Shown: positions 46,920 through 60,840, numbered from the stretch's first letter. The stretch: 64,000 nt of DNA from Mesorhizobium shangrilense (GCF_040537815.1 NZ_JBEWSZ010000010.1:70401-134400); one strand, 5' to 3'. Translations and numbers: made by a program. The notes: generated by a model from the letters alone, not told the origin.

Positions 46920-47494
46920 TCTCGCGTGCGCGCTTCAGGGTCGTCGTTCAACGTGATGTCGGTGACCACCGCCGCACCGTCCGCACCGGCCGCAAAGACA
47001 CCGTCGAGCCGGTCCGGGTTGAGGCCACCAATGGCGACCAGGGGAATCGGTGCGACCCGGCGCTTCCACTCTGTGATCCGTTCTATCCCTTGCGGCGCCC
47101 ATTTCATCTTCTTCAGGATCGTGGGATAGACAGGCCCCAACGCAATATAGTCGGGCTCGGCGGCCAGCGCCGTTTCCAGTTCGGTATGATCATGTGTGCT
47201 CAGTCCGAGCCTCACGCCGGCTGCCCGTATCCGCGAAAGGTCGGCGGTCTGCAAATCCTCTTGGCCGAGATGCACGAAGTCGCAACCTTCCTCGATTGCC
47301 AGGCGCCAATGGTCGTTGACGATGAGCTGGCATTGCTGCTCGGCGCACAGGGCCTTCGCCTTGCTGATTTCGGCGCGCAGCCCGGCATCATCCATGGTCT
47401 TGATGCGAAGCTGAACCAGCTTGACGCCGAGCGGTGCCAGCCGTTCGATCCAGGCAGCGCTGTCGACGATCAGGTAGAACGGATCGAGCTTCAT
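46889..47494 (-). CDS. thiE: Thiamine phosphate synthase ThiE
   Basis: A 201-residue TIM-barrel enzyme joining HMP-PP with the thiazole phosphate. Motifs: [65 protein letters not shown] and [13 protein letters not shown], all canonical. The start ATG 47494 overlaps the thiG stop (ATGA-type), and the stop lies inside the start of thiD. Length is standard. Confidence 0.94.
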   Translation of the reverse strand: MKLDPFYLIVDSAAWIERLAPLGVKLVQLRIKTMDDAGLRAEISKAKALCAEQQCQLIVNDHWRLAIEEGCDFVHLGQEDLQTADLSRIRAAGVRLGLSTHDHTELETALAAEPDYIALGPVYPTILKKMKWAPQGIERITEWKRRVAPIPLVAIGGLNPDRLDGVFAAGADGAAVVTDITLNDDPEARTREWIEKTDRWR

Positions 47495-48264
47495 GAGAAA
47501 ACCGCCCTGCCGATCGTCGGCGTCGACGGCACGGCGACGTCGCGCGGCTCGATCATGCCCGAGCAAAAGGCCTCACGACCGGCCTCGACCGCCTTGCCGA
47601 ACGCACGCGCCATGCAGACTGGATCGGCCGCCTTGGCGACCGCTGTGTTCAGGAGCACGGCGTCAAAGCCGAGTTCCATGACGGTTGCCGCGTGCGACGG
47701 ACGCCCAAGCCCCGCATCCACAATCAGCGGGACGCCAGGAAAATGCCCGCGCATCGAGCGCAGCGCCATGATGTTGATCGGTCCGAGGGCGGAGCCGATC
47801 GGCGCGCACCACGGCATCAAGACCTTGCAGCCCGCCCCAAGTAGCCGCTCGGCGACAACAAGGTCGTCGGTGGTATAGGGAAATACCGCAAAACCGTCCT
47901 CGCACAGGATGCGGGCCGCTTCGATCAGGCCGAACACGTCGGGCTGCAGCGTGTCGTGGTTGCCGATCACTTCGAGCTTGATCCAATTTGTGCCGAAGAC
48001 CTCACGCGCCATTTTCGCGGTCGTAACCGCTTCCTTGACGGAGTGGCAGCCAGCAGTGTTGGGCAGGATTTTTACGCCGAGCGATCGGATCAATGACCAG
48101 AATTGTTCGCCGGCCCTGCCGCCTGCCATCTCGCGGCGCAACGAGACGGTCACCACGGAGGTTCTGGCTGCCTTGACCGCGTCGGCAAGGATGGCCGGCG
48201 ACGGATACTGAGCGGTGCCTAGAAGCAGGCGAGAGGAGAGGTTCGTTCCTAGAAGATCGAACAT
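47491..48264 (-). CDS. thiG: Thiazole synthase ThiG
   Basis: A 257-residue TIM-barrel enzyme that builds thiazole phosphate from DXP, the ThiO-derived imine and ThiS thiocarboxylate. Motifs: [44 protein letters not shown] (Lys for the Schiff base), [15 protein letters not shown] and [21 protein letters not shown]. It begins three bases after thiS, showing tight coupling with its sulfur carrier. Length is normal. Confidence 0.95.
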   Translation of the reverse strand: MFDLLGTNLSSRLLLGTAQYPSPAILADAVKAARTSVVTVSLRREMAGGRAGEQFWSLIRSLGVKILPNTAGCHSVKEAVTTAKMAREVFGTNWIKLEVIGNHDTLQPDVFGLIEAARILCEDGFAVFPYTTDDLVVAERLLGAGCKVLMPWCAPIGSALGPINIMALRSMRGHFPGVPLIVDAGLGRPSHAATVMELGFDAVLLNTAVAKAADPVCMARAFGKAVEAGREAFCSGMIEPRDVAVPSTPTIGRAVFS

Positions 48265-48433
48265 GATCTAGCCCCCCTGCATGGGCGAAAGGATTTCGAT
48301 CCGGTCACCGTCGCTCAGCTGGAATTCCGCCCGCTTGGCTTTGTGCACGAGGTCGCTGTTGACGGCCGTTGCCAGCCAGTCGCCCTCATAGTCGAGCGCG
48401 GCAAGCAGTTCGGCCAGCGTGGTGGCGGCAAGC

Positions 48434-51481
<3,048 letters not shown>

Positions 51482-51769
51482 AATGGGTCGAATTGAACGG
51501 GCCGGCGCTAGCTTGTCAAGCGCATTCGGGCCGCGGCGACGATCTGCGGCCGGTCAGACCCGGGAGACCAGGCAGGGATAAGGGATCGCCAAAACGTCGG
51601 ACTAAAGATAGATCCTTATGTGATCACGCCGCCCCTCGCGCCGATGCTTAGTCCGGCAGGTAACAGTGAGTAGCTTCCCACTCGATCGAGGAGCCGGTCC
51701 ATCCCGATAGGACGGCCGCTGCGCTTCCACACCCGGGCGAGACTGAGCTGCGGTCACGCCGCCGTTACA

Positions 51770-52054
51770 ATGAGCAATTCGCGCATGATTCAGATCAAGG
51801 CGGAGCTTCCTGCTTCTGTAGATCATGGGGAAATGTGGAAGCCAATCCTAAGCGCTCCGTTTGGTCGCAACCTCGAACTGGCCGTCTTTGACGCGGATGG
51901 CGAACACGCGCTTGTATTTGCTTGCAGGAAGGTGCGGGACGGTTGGACGAATGCTATGATTGGCGCCCGGATCGACATTCACCCGACCCATTGGCGCGAT
52001 TGGGAGCCGGGGCGGGTGGCAAACGCGACCAACCCTCTCCGTGACTCGCCTTAA
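51770..52054 (+). CDS. Small conserved-looking hypothetical protein
   Basis: A 94-residue protein. The segment MWKPILSAPFGRNLELAVFDADGEHALVFACRK followed by DIHPTHWRDW (quoted here in parts: MWKPILSAPFGRNLEL, HALVFACRKVRDGW) resembles a family of short rhizobial proteins of unknown function in which 'MWKPIxSAPxDxxLELAV' and 'PTHWRxW' are constant. The start could be ATG 51770 or the ATG five codons later. No operon partner. Confidence 0.55.
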   Translation: MSNSRMIQIKAELPASVDHGEMWKPILSAPFGRNLELAVFDADGEHALVFACRKVRDGWTNAMIGARIDIHPTHWRDWEPGRVANATNPLRDSP

Positions 52055-52538
52055 TATTTGGACTCCACGATCAAAGCCATAGCCGGCGTTGCGGAAGAGC
52101 TGCTCGACTTGATTGACGTACATCTCTGCTCGGCACTCGATTTCGTTACCCATGCCGGAGTGAAGGGCCCAAAGGCAATGGTCCAGCGCGCTGCGCACCA
52201 CATCAGCTTGGCCGATGGCCTAACAAAGCGTGGTGCGGCATCGCTCGATGGGTGGCATTGAGTTCATTATTGTCGCCCATGAATGGCTCGGACGCGGGAT
52301 ACACCGCTACTGAGTCCTTGAGATCGCCAGAGTGCCCTACGAGGTGCCACGATGAGGCTAACCATTTCTTTACCACCAGCCCGCATCTTCACCCCGCGCT
52401 TTGTACTGAGTGCGCGTCTCAGGTGACAGGGTGGGGAGAAGTCCCCACCCATCCCGTCTGAATCGAGCACGCCGCCGAGGAGGGCTTCTCCTACGCCGAA
52501 GTCGTGAAGCTGCCCCTCTGCGTGGACTGAGCAAAGCC
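52055..52538. other. Intergenic stretch, no recognised gene
   Basis: Open frames on both strands without recognisable domain. A minus frame near 52060-52200 reads MGNEIECRAEMYVNQVEQLF but has no family I recognise. Confidence 0.35.
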
Positions 52539-52700
52539 TCAGTCGCGTTTTCCGGAAACGATCGCATTCCACGCGACGATGATAAGGCCCTGGTCGACAA
52601 CAGCGTGAACTTGCTCGGTAGCCTTGGACGTGTCGAAGGCAGGGAATTCGGCGGTTTCGATCGTTTCGGTCTTGCCGGGGAGCTTGGACATTTTTTCCAT
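52539..52700 (-). pseudogene. Truncated phasin gene (N-terminus only)
   Basis: ATG 52700 opens MEKMSKLPGKTETIETAEF, then PAFDTSKATEQVHAVVDQGL, the start of rhizobial polyhydroxyalkanoate-granule phasins (…FPAFDTSKATEQVRAFAEKG…). The frame then leaves the homology (IIVAWNAIVSGKRD) and stops after 53 residues; full phasins have about 110-150. It lies next to a truncated IS, which may have removed the rest. Confidence 0.6.
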
Positions 52701-52763
52701 CCTGTTCCAGGGCGGTCTCAAAACAAAACCGTCCCGTTCACGTACGAAATCGTCACAACGGAT

Positions 52764-53759
52764 TTATGAAGCTGACAAGAATTCGGTGCCTCGCGAATTG
52801 GCGTCAGCGAAAGCACGACGACCTGTCATGTCCTGGATGGCATCCATTCGTGTAGCGGCTGGGGCTACGGCGCTGCCCGCTACGGTCCGCAAGCGCGAAA
52901 GCCGGCGATAGCCGACGATGCGGCGCACCACGGCACCGTTCTTCTGCTCGACAAAAGCCTGATCATTCTTGCGGTACGGCCGGCAGCGCGTGAACGCGAT
53001 AGCGGCGTCCTGACAATAATCGCGCACCGTCTCGTTCAGGAACACGCTGTCATTGTCGGTGTCGAAGCCGAGACGGTCGAACGGCAGGAGCCGCCGCAAT
53101 TCCGTCAGCACCTCGCTCAGCAGCTTCTGCTCGCGCACCAGCAACGGCGCGCATTCCGTCCATCCGCTCGCAACGTCGGTGAGAACCAGCGTCTGCACAA
53201 AGCTGCCGCTCGTCACCGGGCCGCTGTGCGCCACCAGGTCGGCCTCCACAAAGCCGGGCGGTGGATCCTGCCAGTCGGAGAAGGTGCGGATCGGTATGCT
53301 CCGCCGCAGCGCCGAGGATGCCGCGGGCCGGCGCCGCTTGCCGCCAACTGCGGTCTCGTGGACCGCGCGCAGCGCACGGTCGATCGTTGCCGCACTCCTC
53401 GCCAAAAGGCGCGTCCGGATTTCCGGCGCAAGCTGAAGATGCCCGTGACGCTCCATCGCCTCGACCAGGATCGGCACCAACGCTTTCAGCCGCTTCCCGC
53501 AGATCCGGTCCGAGGCCTCCCACAGCACGATCAGCGCTTCACCAACCGCATCGTCATAAAGCCGCCGCTCCGGCCGCGGCCCCGAACGGCCCACCTGCGG
53601 TACGTTACGCAATAAGCGCATCGCATGCTTGCGGTGAAAGCCGCTCACCGCCACGAACTCATCGAGAATGCGCGACTTGCCTGCCCTGCCGCTTCGGGCG
53701 TAGCGCTCCGTTACCGCGCTCACCAGCTCATCCCGCGTCGCCATGCTGACCTGCCTCAT
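52764..53759 (-). pseudogene. Transposase of the truncated IS, C-terminus lost
   Basis: About 330 residues read from ATG 53759 (MRQVSMATRDEL). It shares ALIVLWEASDRICGKRLKAL, DLVAHSGP (Asp), DNDSVFLNE (Asp; an S replaces the G of DNGS) and NDQAFVEQKNGAVVRR (Glu) with the transposase at 10492-12400, but diverges after YRRLSRLRTVAGSAV, where the partner has RLYTASRLFVNFF. The catalytic triad is present but the C-terminal half is gone. Confidence 0.75.
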
Positions 53760-53806
53760 CTGATTTGCTCCTGCCACACAAAGGCGGGGAGCAAATCAGA
53801 TGAGGC
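53753..53806. repeat. Perfect 19-bp inverted repeat at the IS transposase start
   Basis: GCCTCATCTGATTTGCTCC (53753-53771) and its exact reverse complement (53788-53806) are separated by 16 bases. On the transposase mRNA the hairpin would lie directly over the initiation region, so it may limit translation from outside promoters or hold transposase binding sites. Confidence 0.85.
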
Positions 53807-53833
53807 AACGGCTTAACATCCAGGAACAATTCA

Positions 53834-54605
<772 letters not shown>

Positions 54606-55772
54606 TTAGAATGAGCGTTGGAAACGGAGGATGCCGCCGACACTGTTCTTTTTGTCGGCGTCAGTCCAGTTCACGTTGGAAGGGTCGACCATACCGACGC
54701 CGAAGTAGCCATAGTGGTCATAGTCGACTTCCGCTGTAACCGTGAAACCTGGAACGACCGTATAGGCGACGTTTGTAGCCACACCATAGTTCTTGAGCTG
54801 ATCACCCGAGACCTGAAGGTTGAACGAAGTTGTCTCGCTGAACTTGTAAGTGGCGCCCGCCCAGAAAGCCCAGTTGCCGCCCCAAACTTTGTAGAAGCCG
54901 CGACCATGAGCTTCGATCGCGTTAGTGGAATCATCGTTCAGCTTGCCATTGGAGCCGTAGCCGAACATTCCGAATAGCAACAGTTCATTGGTGACATCGA
55001 GGTCGACGCGGACCTTGCCAACCACCGATTCGTAGTTGCTGTCATAAGCGACCACGCCGGTGATCGCGCCCCAGCCTTGTGTGTATTTCACGCCACCGAC
55101 TACGTGCGGAACATAGCTGTCGATAGTGCCGGCGACGCCCGAGCCTTCTTCGAGTGAAACCACAGCCGAAAAGCCGTTATCGGCGTCAAAGTAGTACTGA
55201 ACCACATTGGTATCGAAGTCGCCGTACGGAACAAGCCTCTGATTGAGGACTTTGCCAGCGTAGCCAACAAACGCGTCGAAGGCCGACCCGTCCTTACCAA
55301 CTCGGAGGCCACCAAGCTGAATCCAGGCGAAAGTCAACGTGATGTCTCTGTTGGAGGCGTAGTTCTGAGGACTGTCCGGACCCGAATAAGCGTTGCGGTT
55401 ACCGAAGTTCATGCGGGTTTCGGTATAGGTCTTCAACGTGCCGAGTTCGGTCCCCTGGCCGGTCCAAGTTTTGAACGTGAGGCGTGTGTTGTTTCGCCAT
55501 GTGCCCTGATCCTTGCCAGTCCTCACATCCGAGGTTCTTGTGCGGTCATACGATCCGCCATGGCCGAGGCCGATGTCGTAAAGGACATAGCCGCCGATGC
55601 GCAGGCAGGTCTCGGTGCCGGGAATGTAGAAATAGCCCGAACCGTAGACGTCGCAGATATTGACGTACTCGGCCGGTTCTGACTCGGCGAGGACGATGGC
55701 GTCGGCGGCGCGGGCGCCGGAAACGGCGACCAGGGCCGCAGCCGAGCCGAGAAGAAGGCTCTTGATGTTCAT
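54606..55772 (-). CDS. Alphaproteobacterial porin (Omp2/RopA type)
   Basis: A 388-residue outer-membrane porin. Signal peptide MNIKSLLLGSAAALVAVSGARA ends in ARA (here split: MNIKSLLLGSAAAL / VAVSGARA), followed by VNICDVYGSGYFYIPGTETCLRIGGYV with the conserved cysteine pair of rhizobial and Brucella porins, many amphipathic beta strands, and the terminal LRFQRSF with a C-terminal Phe. ATG 55772 is chosen over one at 55859 because it gives the standard signal peptide. Monocistronic; forms trimeric channels for small hydrophilic solutes. Confidence 0.92.
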   Translation of the reverse strand: MNIKSLLLGSAAALVAVSGARAADAIVLAESEPAEYVNICDVYGSGYFYIPGTETCLRIGGYVLYDIGLGHGGSYDRTRTSDVRTGKDQGTWRNNTRLTFKTWTGQGTELGTLKTYTETRMNFGNRNAYSGPDSPQNYASNRDITLTFAWIQLGGLRVGKDGSAFDAFVGYAGKVLNQRLVPYGDFDTNVVQYYFDADNGFSAVVSLEEGSGVAGTIDSYVPHVVGGVKYTQGWGAITGVVAYDSNYESVVGKVRVDLDVTNELLLFGMFGYGSNGKLNDDSTNAIEAHGRGFYKVWGGNWAFWAGATYKFSETTSFNLQVSGDQLKNYGVATNVAYTVVPGFTVTAEVDYDHYGYFGVGMVDPSNVNWTDADKKNSVGGILRFQRSF

Positions 55773-56510
55773 TCTGGATCTCCGTTCAAAGATTAAAGAG
55801 GGGCAGGACGTCAAAGAACGGACCCTTCCCCTATCCCCACGATCGAAGGAGATGCGCATCGCGCTGTTCCTTCGCAGTGTGATGCTTCCGTCGTTAGTTC
55901 AAGAACAAAGTTACCGTATCCAAGAATATCGCAAACATCATACGCATTGTTCTGAGAGATGATTTTTTTGATACTGAGTAATTGACAACGTTAACATTGA
56001 AGTCATACTTCACCTATATAAATAGAGAGTCGACCAGAGTTTGGCCGCATGACTGCAACTCGCATGCCTAGGCGCGCTGCACCTCGACGCAGATCTTCAG
56101 TCAAAGCCCTTCAGTTGCTCCTGGGAATCCAGCACTTCTGAGCCAATCGATATGGTCACCTCCGCCAGTTGGGTGCAGACCGTCACAACGGCTTCCAAAA
56201 TAGACTGCGCAAGTGATGTGCCATCCGAGGGGTAACTGCGACTTTACACTCAAATTGGCCGGCGCACCTTGGTCGCGCTTCCTTCTTTTTTGCTTTGAGG
56301 GTCAAGGTGAGCACGAAAAGCAAACGTTTCGGATATGGTTCGTCTGTTCGATAAGCGACAGCTTTTGTTAGTTTTGAAGCCTCGAGATTCAGACCTCACG
56401 CGGCGGCACGGTTGGGTTCGTCAGGCGAGATGCCCACTGACGCCGACATAATATTCACGAGCGAGGTCGAGCGTGCGATTCTTGGAGCATTCCCGAGGCC
56501 GTAAGCGTCA
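55773..56510. other. Long intergenic region upstream of the porin
   Basis: AT-rich around 55910-56040 as for a strong promoter zone of the porin. On the plus strand TTGACA (55982-55987) and ATACTT with 17-base spacing form a sigma-70-like promoter not followed by a clear gene. A minus frame at about 56112-56240 ends with QSILEAVVTVCTQLAEVTIS, possibly a remnant of an unknown protein. Confidence 0.4.
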
Positions 56511-56730
56511 TCGTTAGGGTGGAGGGCACGCCTCGGCCGTGGCGAAGCTGGTCATGCTCCCCTGCACCAGCTTGCCAATCAGCCCGGACAAAGTGATTTC
56601 GCAAGGCGGAGAAGATTGACACGAACCGTTGTAAAACGCCTCTGAATCGGAAGCCGTGCATGCCCCGTTCTGTTTTTGCAGCAGCGCATGTGAATTCTCG
56701 GCGCGATTGATTGCGTTGAAGCTGCCAATC

Positions 56731-57361
56731 ATGACGTCAGTCCCGGAATTCCCGGACGATTTTCGTGCTCAGCTGGTCAACCTCTTCCACTGGCGCCGGG
56801 ACGTCAGGCGATTCCAGCCGGCGCCGCTTCCCGAAGGCGCGCGGGCGGCTGCTCGACGCGCCAGCATCGCGCCTTCCGTCGGGCTGAGCCAACCCCGGCG
56901 TTTTGTCTTGGTCGAGAGCGCGGAGCGCCGCAACGCCGTCAGGGCCAGCTTCGCGCGCTGCAATGCAGAGGCACTGGCATCGTTCGCAGGTGAGCGCGCC
57001 ACGCTCTATGCGCGCCTGAAGCTTGCCGGCTGACCGAGGCGCCCTGCCAGTTGGCGCTTTTCCCCGCCCGCACAACCGAGCAAGGGCACGGGCTCGGCCG
57101 CCTGACTATGCCTGCCACAATTGAATATTCAGCCGTGATGGCAGTCCACACCCTGTAGCTGGCGGGGCGCGCCGAGGGGATAGGCATGGGCTGGGTCTCT
57201 ATCCTCGATCAGGTCGAGATGGCGACGATCCTGGACGCGCCGCCGCAGTGGACGCTGATAGGCTATTTCTGCGTCGGCTACCCCAGCGAGGAATACAGCG
57301 CGCCGGAGCTGGAGCGCGAGGGCTGGGAGATCCGTCCCCCTTCGATCGTGATTACGCGGTA
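56731..57361 (+). pseudogene. bluB: 5,6-dimethylbenzimidazole synthase BluB, one frameshift and one nonsense change
   Basis: The frame from ATG 56731 encodes FRAQLVNLFHWRRDVRRFQP, PSVGLSQPRRFVLVES and CNAEALASFAGERATLYARL, the flavin-binding start of BluB. It stops at 57033 where one base is missing (KLAG|LTEAP). In the next frame LTEAPCQLALFPA, EQGHGLGRLTMPAT and EGIGMGWVSILDQVEM and YFCVGYPSEEY complete the enzyme, interrupted by TAG at about 57155 where Trp is expected. BluB makes the lower ligand of vitamin B12. The gene is dead unless the sequence is wrong at both sites. Confidence 0.85.
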
Positions 57362-57436
57362 GTGAAGCTTCCGGCCTCCCCCCTTGCGGGGGAAATGCCC
57401 GGCAGGGCAGAGGGGTACTGTCCCTTCGGCCTGTCG
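57362..57436. repeat. Palindromic intergenic repeat
   Basis: GGCCTCCCCCCTTGCGGGGG followed by AAATGCCCGGCAGGGCAGAGGGG contains nested GC-rich palindromes (CCCCCTTGCGGGGG; TGCCCGGCAGGGCA). It resembles the dispersed GC-rich palindromic elements common between Mesorhizobium and Sinorhizobium genes. It could also serve as terminator for bluB. Confidence 0.55.
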
Positions 57437-57639
57437 ACCAATCACAGCCGCGCTGTCGGATCGCTTATCGGCAAGCAAGGGGGCGAGAAGCTTGCGATCC
57501 TTGCGAAGACTTCACGAACAGTTTCCCATGCTATGGGGTGGAACGCGTTGAGGTCGATGGTTTTGATTTTCTGGTGGCGGAAATAGGCATCAAAGACCCG
57601 TCCTGGTCGGTCGGCCGGAAGGCGACGAGCTTGCCGGCG

Positions 57640-57696
57640 AAAACCAAAGGTGTGCGCGATGACCTCGGCGGGAAAGCGATGGCGCTTGCAGCTAAC
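57640..57696 (-). pseudogene. IS6-like transposase N-terminal scrap
   Basis: The minus strand reads CKRHRFPAEVIAHTFGF, close to the CKRHRFPxEIIxHAVWLYFRF start of IS6/IS26-type transposases. Only about 17 residues match, so the call is tentative. Confidence 0.35.
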
Positions 57697-57824
57697 ATCG
57701 CCCGCGTGAGCATTGACATTGGCGAAATACAAGGTTCGCGCGCGAAAGCGGAAGGGACTGACATAGCGCAAAGACAGAGGAGAGCGCAGCGGTAAGGATG
57801 ATAGTTATCAGCACGGGACGGTAA

Positions 57825-59162
57825 TTGTTGCAGACCTCAATCCTGACAAAATATCGCGAGGCCCGCCTGCCTTTGTACACCATCTATCCGACTGTGCCGG
57901 AGTTCTCCGCGGCGATCGGTGCAGAGGCTTATGCGGAATGGCTCAGGGACCTACCGGCTGACGATCCGGTGTCACTCTATCTCCACGTTCCGTTCTGCCG
58001 ATCGATGTGCTGGTATTGCGGCTTCCCTACCACCATTACCCGCCGGGATGCGCCGATCGTAAACTATCTGACGGTGCTGCGCGACGAAATCCGTTTGGTC
58101 TCGGAGCAAGCGCCGCAGGTGCTGCCCGTGAGCGACGTGCATTTCGGCGGTGGAACGCCGACCCTCATCGGGCCAGCTGAGTTCCTCGCTCTGATGGAGT
58201 TCCTGCGCCGCCGCTTCGCGTTCAGGAAAACGGCTACGGTTGCCGTCGAGATCGACCCACGCACGTTCACGGCCGAGATGGCCGAGGCCTTGGGAGCAGC
58301 GGGCGTGAACCGCGCGAGCCTCGGCGTGCAGAGCTTCGATCCCATTGTTCAAAAAGCGATCAACCGGGTCCAGAGTGAGGCGCAGACGGCGGCTGCCGTC
58401 GAAATGCTGCGCCGGCATGGAGTAAGCCGCATCAACTTCGACCTCATCTTCGGTCTGCCGGATCAATCGGTGCAGTCCTGCGTCGAGACCGCGACGGCGG
58501 CGGTCGCCATGCGCCCCAACCGGCTTGCGGTGTTCGGCTACAAGCACATTCCGTCTCTTATAAAGAATCAGCGCCTCATCGAGGAGGCAGCTCTGCCGGA
58601 CAGCACTGCTCGCGCCGAACAGGCTGCGGCCGTGGCCGATACGCTGGTTGCCGCAGGCTACCGAGAGATCGGGCTCGACCATTTCGCCTTGCCAGACGAC
58701 GAACTCGAGCTGGCGCAGAAAACCGGGCGCCTGAGGCGTAACTCGTTAGGTTACTCGGCCGACACCTACAAAACCCTGATCGGTTTCGGCGCGTCGGCTA
58801 TCGGCCGTGTCGGCGGGGGTTACGTCCAGAACGAGGTTACAAGGGATTCCTACACCCGGCACATCGCAGCTGGCCGTCTGGCGACGTCAAAGGGCTACCG
58901 CCTCACTGACGAAGACCGCGTGCGAGCCGCAATCATCGAGCGACTGATGTGCGATCTCGAGGCCGATGTGCCGGCAATCTGTGCCGCCCACGGATTTGAT
59001 CCGATCCGTTTTCTCGATTCAGCTGAAGGCTTGGCGATGCTGGCCGAGGACGGGATAGTGGACATCGAAAACGGTTTCATTCGCGTGCGGCAGGAGCATC
59101 GCTTTGTGCTTCGCGCTGTCGCTGCCGCATTCGATGCTTTTCTCGACCGGGTTGCCCCGTAA
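57825..59162 (+). CDS. hemN: Oxygen-independent coproporphyrinogen III oxidase HemN
   Basis: A 445-residue radical-SAM enzyme that converts coproporphyrinogen III to protoporphyrinogen IX without oxygen, useful for heme supply in microaerobic nodules. Motifs: LYTIYPTVPEF, the cluster site C58RSMC62WYC65 (CxxxCxxC), VHFGGGTPTLI, RASLGVQSFDP, SRINFDLIFGLPDQS and NSLGYSADT. The reading frame begins at TTG 57825; no ATG fits, so the start is uncertain by a few codons. No clear FNR/FixK box was found in the 100 bases upstream. Intact, between a broken bluB and a thiO remnant. Confidence 0.93.
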   Translation: MLQTSILTKYREARLPLYTIYPTVPEFSAAIGAEAYAEWLRDLPADDPVSLYLHVPFCRSMCWYCGFPTTITRRDAPIVNYLTVLRDEIRLVSEQAPQVLPVSDVHFGGGTPTLIGPAEFLALMEFLRRRFAFRKTATVAVEIDPRTFTAEMAEALGAAGVNRASLGVQSFDPIVQKAINRVQSEAQTAAAVEMLRRHGVSRINFDLIFGLPDQSVQSCVETATAAVAMRPNRLAVFGYKHIPSLIKNQRLIEEAALPDSTARAEQAAAVADTLVAAGYREIGLDHFALPDDELELAQKTGRLRRNSLGYSADTYKTLIGFGASAIGRVGGGYVQNEVTRDSYTRHIAAGRLATSKGYRLTDEDRVRAAIIERLMCDLEADVPAICAAHGFDPIRFLDSAEGLAMLAEDGIVDIENGFIRVRQEHRFVLRAVAAAFDAFLDRVAP

Positions 59163-59174
59163 GCACGGCGAATC

Positions 59175-59452
59175 GGCATGAGCGGAGGCCAACTCGACGC
59201 GGAAGTGGAATTCGACGCCCCATGGCCGAAATCCTGTCATGAAAATGCCGCCACTACCTGCTGCTGGTCGGGATGGACCTCGCTGCGGAGAGCAACCCGC
59301 GGCGGAAGCGGCGGGCCGGGTCGGGCTCAAGGAGCCTAATTCCTCTCCATCGACACGCCCCCAGATGCGGCTGGCGAACCGGTCAAGATCACCCGGCGCG
59401 GCGCGGCCATGCCCGGCTCGCTTCATCTGGCCGGGCGAGCGCCAGCCTCTTC
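59175..59452 (-). pseudogene. Decayed thiO remnant
   Basis: The minus strand aligns with the central part of the intact thiO: PGDLDRFASR (compare AGELDRFASR), RVDGEE (RVDEDE), then in a second frame EPDPARRFRRGLL (EPDLAGRFRRGLL) and WRHFHDRISAMG (VALHDKLAAMG), and GVEFHF (GVDFHF) in the first. At least two frame changes and loss of both ends show it is dead. It is the partner of the thiC fragment at 53846-54243. Confidence 0.75.
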
Positions 59453-59928
59453 CTAGTTTAGCCGATAATTTCGACAAGTATTTCCGCGAGAAAGCGACGC
59501 CACGGTCTACGAAATCGCGACAGGTACGCAAAGCCCGATCCTCGAGGATATCGCAGCCATGGACTTCGGTGCCGTTACCCTATCGGGCGTCTGACCCTCT
59601 AAGCCCCAGGCGGCACTGAAACGGCGGGCCAGGCGTCAGCCATAAGGTGAAATGTACTTTCGGCGCTGGCCGTTTGCGTCAATCTAGGTGTTAGCCGAGA
59701 GGCGATACGCACTGATCTCCTAGCACCACTCGATATTAGCGCGCGAAACATGTTCCATCGGAAACTGCTGCCCGGCCTCTGCAGGGCCTGAAACCATTGC
59801 ACCAACCGCGCGCCGAATATGACGGCGATTTCAAGGCAAGAACTCAGTCGTCCAACCATTCAAGGATGCGGAGTGCGATGCTATGGAAACAGCTGTTGCT
59901 GCATCGCGATCCGCTGCGGGCTCGTCTG
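59453..59928. other. Stretch without recognised gene
   Basis: A plus frame contains YEIATGTQSPILEDIAAMDF, which looks protein-like but belongs to no family I recognise. The rest holds nothing identifiable and may include the terminator of the carbonic anhydrase gene. Confidence 0.35.
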
Positions 59929-60684
59929 TCAGCTCGTGGTCAGGATGAAACGGCGGTTCGGCGCCAGCACCGGCCGCGCATTCATCGGATAAAGCGCGGT
60001 GAACTTGTCAATGTCGGCGGCGCCAACCTGCAGCGGCTCGCGTGCCACCATCCAGTCGACGATCTCCGAGCATGGCGGCGTCGTCAGCGAGCCCTCGTAG
60101 CTCCAATAGTCCAGCGAGGCCGGTAGGAGGCCGTTCGGATCCACATCCTCGACCATGGCCTCGGCGACCGCCTTAGCCGGGAAAGCTGCCGCGAGGCGTG
60201 CAAGTTCCTCGTTTTTCGCGCCCGGTGTCAGGAAGACGCCAAGCACGCCGAGCCCTCCACCTTCGCGATTCTTATGGACGAAGTGTACCTCCATGGGGAA
60301 AGTCTTGCCTTCCACCAGATGTTCGCTCGGCGCGTGGAAGTGAAATTGCAGCAGGTCGTAGGTCCTGTCGCCCCGGGTGAGCGTGCTGCCTTCCGGCACG
60401 TTGATCTGGATCGTGTGGCCGTTGTGGACGATCGTGCCGCCGTCTGCCTTCCAGTCGATGCCAATCTGCGAGATATCCGCTTTGATGGCCCTTGTCAGGT
60501 TCAGAGGCGACTGCTGCGCGCCGGCCGAGCACGCGGCGTTCGCCCCATCGAGCGCCCCCCAATGCTCTGGACCGCCTTTTCCTTGATAACTCCAGTGGAC
60601 GCCTTCGTCGGCAAAACCTGCGCGCGCGCAGATCGCGCATGCGCCCAATGTTATGAATCCCCTAATCAAATTGCGCCGTTGCAT
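59929..60684 (-). CDS. Alpha-type carbonic anhydrase, exported
   Basis: About 251 residues beginning MQRRNLIRGFITLGACAICA, a twin-arginine-like or Sec signal, then HWSYQGKGGPEHWG, QQSPLNL, the zinc site LLQFHFHAPSEH plus EVHFVH (three His), and SLTTPPCSEIVDWMV. All catalytic residues of alpha-carbonic anhydrases are present. It hydrates CO2 in the periplasm; an alpha-CA of Mesorhizobium loti has been studied for its role in nodules. It lies 157 bases after bioZ in the same orientation, perhaps co-transcribed. ATG 60684 chosen; a GTG four codons upstream is too close to the AGGAG. Confidence 0.92.
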   Translation of the reverse strand: MQRRNLIRGFITLGACAICARAGFADEGVHWSYQGKGGPEHWGALDGANAACSAGAQQSPLNLTRAIKADISQIGIDWKADGGTIVHNGHTIQINVPEGSTLTRGDRTYDLLQFHFHAPSEHLVEGKTFPMEVHFVHKNREGGGLGVLGVFLTPGAKNEELARLAAAFPAKAVAEAMVEDVDPNGLLPASLDYWSYEGSLTTPPCSEIVDWMVAREPLQVGAADIDKFTALYPMNARPVLAPNRRFILTTS

Positions 60685-60840
60685 GTGTTCGTTCACTCCT
60701 TTTCTACTATGGGATCAAATGCCTCAGCGCCCGCAGAGAATGAGGTTGCACGGTGACGTGGATGCCCGGCGACCATTTTTTTGCATTGGTTCGATTGTCC
60801 TGTTTGTCATGTATGAACAGTCCCGCGGCTGGTCGCTCGG

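Noticed and set aside
56514..56732. 72-codon minus frame with several cysteines, divergent from bluB
   Set aside because: No recognised family, no clear ribosome-binding site, partly overlaps the bluB promoter.
57700..57824. Possible FNR/FixK box before hemN (TTGAC...GCGAA)
   Set aside because: Only one half-site is close to TTGAT-N4-ATCAA; not convincing.
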